Source: Panax quinquefolius | Taxonomy: Eukaryota > Streptophyta > Magnoliopsida > Apiales > Araliaceae | Direction of reading: 5' to 3' | DNA: 64,000 bases | Assembly (NCBI GenBank): GCA_020205615.1 | Contig: CM035151.1 | Location: 9,820,565-9,884,564 of the forward strand | Made by a program: the position numbers and the translations under genes | In this document: positions 58,983 to 64,000 of the stretch, one piece after another | Position numbering within the stretch: the first letter of the stretch is position 1 | Layout of the letters: every line of letters starts with the position of its first letter | Notes under the pieces: model-generated | The model's input: only the letters and a program-made list of their open reading frames with translations | The model's database searches: none | What the model was told of the DNA's origin: nothing

Positions 58983-61603
58983 TGTAAGACCCCAACTTTT
59001 ATAAATAAAGATGAATTTTTCTATAAATATTATTTTTGAATATTGTGGAATAAATTTGATATAATGTTATAGTTGTGGGTAATATTTATAAATTTTGCAA
59101 AGTATGCAAGTTGTTATAAAATATTCGTTTGGTGGGGAATATTCTTTTTAGGGAATATTAAATACAATGGCTCAATCATTGGTGGACCACCTATGACGTG
59201 AATTATTGTCGGATTGAGAAAGCGACAAAATATTTTATAAAAATAACTACGGAGGTGTTACCGTTAAAAGCTGTTGAACTACCCGGTGGTAAAGAAATGC
59301 GATGTCTGGCGTGGTTGCATAGTAGACACGGTATTGATTATTGATGCTTACGTGAGAAGTCACTACCATTTATGCTTTCAATTATTCTTCTGATAATTCT
59401 TTGCATCATATCTCTTATATTATTGATTCAATTATTGTCAGCATTATCATCGTATAATATGTTATAGTATTAAATCAATAATTGAGGACGACAAGTTATA
59501 AATGATTAATAATTGTTGAAAGATTAAATATGTGTTATGATTTATGGTAAGTTTGATTATTTTATGGGGGGCTCATATGTCATCATCTAAGAAGTCTCTT
59601 CGTCGATAGTAATTACCTTTGTGAATAGTAATTACCTTCGTCGATAGTATTTACCTTCGTCGATAGTAATTACCCTTGTGAATAGTATTTACCTTAAATC
59701 AATATAGTAATTACCTTCGTCGATAGTAATTACCCTTGTGAATAGTATTTACCTTCGTCGATAGTATTTACCTTTACCAGACGTCAAACCACTTGTCGTT
59801 TCACATTCTGAGCGTCGAACCACTTGTCGTTTCACATTCTGAGCGTCAAACCACTTTTCTCTTCACATCATTAGTCGTCGAGCCACTGCACTTTTCACTT
59901 TTCACGCGGTCTTTAAGCTAGAAATCTTCTATAAATAGAGGCCTAGGCTTCATTATTTTCACGAATTCATTCAAGCTATATAGAGAGAAGTATAGAAAGA
60001 ATAAAGAGAAAGAAGAAGAGTATTTTATTCTTACTGTTTCTTTGCGATATTTAATCTCCTACCAAAAGTAAGGGGTGTTATTCTTTCTTATTAAGTGAAG
60101 AAGCTGTTGTTATTCCATTGCTTATTATTACATTGGAATAACTTTTGTATGCGCAGTTTTACCCTATACTTGGTGACATTCTTCTATTATTACATTGGAA
60201 CATCACATGCGTGTGTTTTTACGGGACTGGTTCCGTCTTTATTATTATTACATTGGAACATCCATGCATGTGTTTTTACTGGACTGGGTAAAATCTTTAT
60301 TATTATTCTGTTGGAACATCACATGCATGTGTTTCTGGGACTGGTTCCGTCTTTATCATTCTGTTGGAATATCCTATCGTGTGTTTTACAAGGATCTGGT
60401 TCCATCTTTATTATTCATTGGAACATCCCGTCGGTGTGAATTTCACACGACTTTGGTTAAGATTATTATTATTCTGTTGGAATAACTTTTGCATGTGATT
60501 GATCATCGCGTGCGTGGTGATTTCTTTTGTTATTCTATTCTTTTTATTATACCAGGTTGGTTAAAACTTTTGACTTTCTATACTCCATGAAATTAGTGGA
60601 ATATCATTGATATTTGCGTTTCATCCAAAGATCTTTTCATGGAAATATTCTTCCGATCATTCTTGAATTTTACTCTACAAAACAAGATCGTGTTGATAAT
60701 TTGGACGTTAATAATTTACGGATAAAATAATTCTTGAACTTGTTTTATTGAATTCTTATATCGTTCATCATCATCCTCACGTTTATATTATGTTGAAAGT
60801 CATACATGGCGCATGTAGTGCGTAGATGGATTTTGGTATGATTATAATGAGAGACTATTAAATTGTGTCATGACCATAATGTTACAAATGATGTGATAAA
60901 AAATCCTCGATGGTAGTAGACGTTGGTGACGATTGTTGGCATGATCATGATTATTAATGAATACACAAATATTCTTGGCGTAATGCATGAATAATTGTGG
61001 TCGTGATCTTAATGAATATCCTTGGTAGTAGTAGTGCGGGGTGATTCGATGATGTGGAATATTTATTAAAAGTGAGTCTCAAATTTATAATGATGATGAA
61101 AAACCTTTTAAAACCTAAAAGATAGTAGATTTTATTTTCTACTTGACTCTTTTAATGGATTGATATTCAAATTTGCAGTTAAAGCATTGGTTATCATTGT
61201 ATTTTATCGGTTTAACATTGTTGAAGACTATTGATAATTTATTCTGCATTATCTTAGTCGTAATATTTCTTCTTTGAAATTTAGTTGAAATTTCACCCTT
61301 TCTTTTCATTTATTCTCTTGAAATGAGAATATAAATTTGGGACGAGTCGGGGAAGCAGTGATGGTGCGAAGATAGATTAGTAGTCCTCATTTATTACGTA
61401 AAATAGTGTGATAATAAACTATAATGAGGACTTTTTGTTTGAGTTTGTATAATATCTCAGTAGAGCGATATTTGTATTTAAACTCACGATTTATATCGTA
61501 TTATACTGCTTACAGTTATGTTAATAAGTTGTATTTAAATTCTGTACCATATAAGTGGCGACCCAAGATGGGTGATGTATACCTAATTTTGGTGGGCGTC
61601 ACA
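58983..61603 (+). repeat. 3' LTR of element B1
   Basis: Starts TGTAAGACCCCAACTTTTAT and ends TTTTGGTGGGCGTCACA. Aligns with 41944-44526 and has nine instead of eleven copies of the 19-bp unit. Directly followed by ATATATAT. Confidence 0.88.
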
Positions 61604-61630
61604 ATATATATATATATTAACGGATCTAAA

Positions 61631-61815
61631 ACACTCCTCTTAAATAGCACTCTTTTATTAAAATTATATCGTTTTGGAGATTCTTTTAAAATAGAGTAGT
61701 TTCACTTGCTTTCCTTTTATTTATAAAAAATGTCACCCGCGGTCCTATTTATTTTTTAAAAAAATATTCAAAACGACGTAATTTTAATAAAAGAATATTA
61801 TTTAAGGAAGAATAT
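61631..61815. mobile_element. MITE with about 45-bp terminal inverted repeats
   Basis: Left arm CTTAAATAGCACTCTTTT then ATTAAAATTATATCGTTTT (61638-61675). The right arm carries AAAACGACGTAATTTTAATA, AAAGAATATTATTTAAG (61770-61806), its inverted match with a few differences. No coding capacity. Flanked by TA/CT microsatellites. Confidence 0.65.
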
Positions 61816-63040
61816 TCTCTCTCTCTATATATATATATATATAATTTGGGACCTCTCACCTCTGATTGCAGTGAGAATGAACGACCCTTCCGCCCACGCT
61901 CAAAAACGTTCATTGATATGTGAAAGCAAATGACATGACTTTCTAAATTAAAAATATTAAGTAAAGTGAGAGATTAATTGATGCTATTGTAAAATACTCC
62001 TACTAGTATTGGTAGTGGATAAACTTGAGATAAAATGAGTAAGTTTTCTGACGTGGATGGTTTCTTAATTTTAAAACAAAGTTTGGATGGAAACTCAAAA
62101 GGACAAAAGGCCGGCCGGCAGGTAAAGGATAAGGTTTGAGTTGAGAATATTGGAATACGTCGGCACTCCATGCGTCCTTTATCCTTTTTTATTTGTTAAA
62201 TGTTCTGCTAAGATCATCACATTGGAGTTATTATTTTCTTGTAAATAAATAAAATTGGGGAGTATTATTTCTAAATATATTTTTGATATTTTTATATTAT
62301 TCATTCTCACGTAAAGGTATGACTCACCGTATAGAATTGTGCAAAAATATCAAAAATACATGTGAAAATATCAGTTTCTATAAAATATGGTCAACTCTTA
62401 CAAAGTATTATGTCCGCCCCATAATATATGACGTTTTAGATGATTTTATTTTTCCCAAATTATTTGACTTTTTATATAATCTAGGAGAGTTAACTACAAT
62501 CTTTCCAAAATTACCCCTCATAGGAGAACCTATACTCCATGAGAAAGAGAATATGATATAAATATATGGTAAATGATATTTTAAACAATTAATATTATAT
62601 TTAATGTTATACACTCATTTCCTTAATTCTTTAATTCTTATACACAATCCTTAACGTCATATCATAGTTCATAGATAATATAATTCACAAAAATGAATGG
62701 AACTCAGGAATGCATATTCCTCTCCCTTTCACACACAAAAAGCCTAATGCTGACATAAAAAGCCTAATGCTGAAACCCCACTGGCCAGGCTTGTTGCTCA
62801 GCTCTAAATCTTGAGTTCCGACTGCCCAAGGTTCACAATAGAGCTGGGCCAGACTGAATTGTGAATTGGGCCAGCGATATAAGGGCCTACTTTTAGGTAA
62901 CTGAAAGCAGTTAGTTAATTTTTTGGAAGATTTACATATTCTATTACATTTTTAAAAATAATTACAACAAAAGTGCTCTCATAAATTTTTTACGCAACTA
63001 ATACACTTCCATATTTATTTATAATTCTAGTGCATTTAAG

Positions 63041-63108
63041 ATTCCTTAATTTAAGGAATTAGTATTCAATTAGGATTCCTTAATTTAAGGAATTAGTATT
63101 CAATTAAG
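63041..63108. repeat. 34-bp tandem repeat containing a palindrome
   Basis: Two adjacent copies of ATTCCTTAATTTAAGGAATT plus AGTATTCAATTAGG. ATTCCTTAATTTAAGGAAT is almost a perfect palindrome. Confidence 0.85.
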
Positions 63109-63120
63109 TAATTAATATAT

Positions 63121-63405
63121 CTACATATTAAAACAAACTAAAGTGGCGTATATATGAAACACGAATTGACTGGCGTATATACTGCAAATACTCGTCGTCT
63201 TCTCCTCGTAGAAGCCCTCTCGCAAATACTCGTATGCGTTCAAGGCTTCAAGAACAAGGGCACCACTACGAGAAGTGGTGTACTGGTGTGATTGATTTGC
63301 ATCAAAAAGTGTTTCAAAGCAAGAAGGCATCACTTTGGTTTTTACCGCATGGTTGTGCCACCAACACGCTTTCAGGACTACCCCAACCGCTATGATCACA
63401 TTCAC
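63121..63405 (-). CDS. Unrecognised open frame, possible gene fragment
   Basis: 94 codons on the minus strand, with ordinary base composition compared with its AT-rich surroundings. Readable stretches include VVLKACWWHNHAVKTKVMPS and ALNAYEYLREGFYEEK. The frame may extend upstream beyond the start to about 63440 (REFDGIISKLVNVII). I do not recognise the family. The balanced composition and absence of low complexity make a decayed exon or transposon fragment plausible, but chance cannot be ruled out. Confidence 0.3.
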   Translation of the reverse strand: MNVIIAVGVVLKACWWHNHAVKTKVMPSCFETLFDANQSHQYTTSRSGALVLEALNAYEYLREGFYEEKTTSICSIYASQFVFHIYATLVCFNM

Positions 63406-63539
63406 CAGCTTTGAGATGATTCCATCGAATTCACGCCGCCTCTTTTAGAACATTGATTAGAGTTGTGCCCAGGTAAAGGCTTGTCATGTTATGTTTTCTA
63501 TTGTAATATTATGGCTTCGTTATTTTTTTTTATGAATAT

Positions 63540-64000
63540 TTGGTTACTCACAAAAATTAAAATTGTTACCAGATACGAGCGTTTGGCTACTAACCGCAAT
63601 ATATTCATAATAACCTTTTAAAAATAAAATTATTTTGAATATTATGCGGTTAGAAATAAACCTTCATACAAAGGTAACCATTTTAGTTTTTATGGGTAAC
63701 CAAATATTCATTAAAAAAGGTTACCTTGGTATAAAGGTTTGGTTACCATGGTATAAATTTTTGGTTACCTTGTGAATACGAAGGGTTGATTATCAATATT
63801 ACATTACACATCACTCTCTTATCTCTCTCTCTTTTCTATGCGTTATCCTATTTTTTATTTACTTTCATGAAATTGGTTGCCAAATTTTTTACCAAGGTAA
63901 CAAATTCATATTTGCATGTGTGAAGGTAGATTTAGTTACCTTGGTATAAAGGTTTGGTTACCTTGATATAAATGTTTGGTTACCTTGATACGAAAGTTTG
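63540..64000. repeat. GGTTACC-rich imperfect repeats running off the window
   Basis: The words TTTGGTTACCTTGGTATAAA, TTTGGTTACCATGGTATAAA and TTTGGTTACCTTGATATAAA occur in tandem-like order. Inverted forms (GGTAACCAAATATTCA) lie at 63684-63712. This may be part of a larger transposon whose other end lies beyond 64000. Confidence 0.6.

Larger units (their letters stand above)
41944..61603 (+). mobile_element. Ty3/Gypsy chromovirus B1, split by element A2
   Basis: LTRs are 41944-44526 and 58983-61603. The internal region is 44527-47103 plus 56753-58982. Coding order is gag, protease, RT, [A2], RNase H, integrase, chromodomain-type tail. Joining both sides of A2 restores the usual RT stretch around VAFLGHVV. 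B1 shares gag-pol with family A, but its LTRs have different sequence and different minisatellites. Without A2 it is about 10.0 kb. Confidence 0.9.
61816..64000. other. 3' end of the window: AT-rich, repeats, no confident gene
   Basis: No recognisable protein-coding gene. Notable items are a near-direct duplication of AAAAAGCCTAATGCTGA (62740-62775), a palindromic tandem repeat (63041-63108) and GGTTACC repeats to the window edge. An open frame at 62283-62561 has no domain I recognise and contains low-complexity AT-rich codons. Confidence 0.5.

Noticed and set aside
60095..60485. Leu/Tyr/Phe-rich frames of 96-114 codons that look like membrane peptides
   Set aside because: They are translations of the 60-bp LTR tandem repeat, in two overlapping frames.
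41944..61603. Endogenous pararetrovirus (caulimovirus-like) sequence
   Set aside because: Paired LTRs, a tRNA-Met-type primer site, an integrase and a chromodomain-type tail identify LTR retrotransposons. No movement protein or viral gene order is seen.
62283..62561. 92-codon open frame near the 3' end
   Set aside because: Low-complexity AT-rich codons and no recognisable motif; another frame overlaps it on the opposite strand.

Overview
The window is nuclear DNA from a flowering plant, most likely a eudicot. It has spliced genes with GT-AG introns, a plant RDR1-type RNA-dependent RNA polymerase gene, a class II trehalose-phosphate-synthase gene, and nested plant transposons. I cannot name the species.

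Layout. 1-3552 is AT-rich flank upstream of RDR1 with small repeats. 3553-33769 (+) is one RDR1 locus stretched to about 30 kb by transposons and carrying several apparent disabling lesions. Exon 1 (3553-4068) ends with an in-frame TAG. Intron 1 (4069-25825) holds a Mutator-like element (MULE, about 4393-25072) with terminal inverted repeats of about 1.67 kb. The MULE carries a FAR1-type transposase (+, 21073-23345) and a divergent plant-mobile-domain (PMD) gene (-, 19006 down to about 6078). A 10.2-kb Ty3/Gypsy chromovirus (6393-16590) sits inside the PMD gene. RDR1 exon 2 (25826-30587) is split by a 2,880-bp solo LTR flanked by TCGGA duplications. Exon 3 (31305-31455) keeps the DLDGD catalytic motif, and exon 4 (32935-33769) has a frameshift.

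35622-39174 (-) is a TPS6-like class II trehalose-phosphate synthase. It has three coding exons, a probable 5'-UTR intron, a TATA box and one apparent single-base frameshift. It is convergent with RDR1. 39774-41943 is AT-rich intergenic DNA. 41944-61603 is a nested pair of chromoviruses: element B1 interrupted in its polymerase by element A2, which belongs to the same family as the element in the PMD gene. 61604-64000 holds a MITE, a palindromic tandem repeat and GGTTACC-rich repeats.

Together the window shows an antiviral RNA-silencing gene that looks naturally broken, next to an otherwise conserved sugar-signalling gene. One caution applies throughout. Transposon copies differ largely by short indels, and TPS also shows a one-base frameshift, so some breaks may be consensus errors in the assembly. 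The large insertions with target-site duplications are not open to that explanation.
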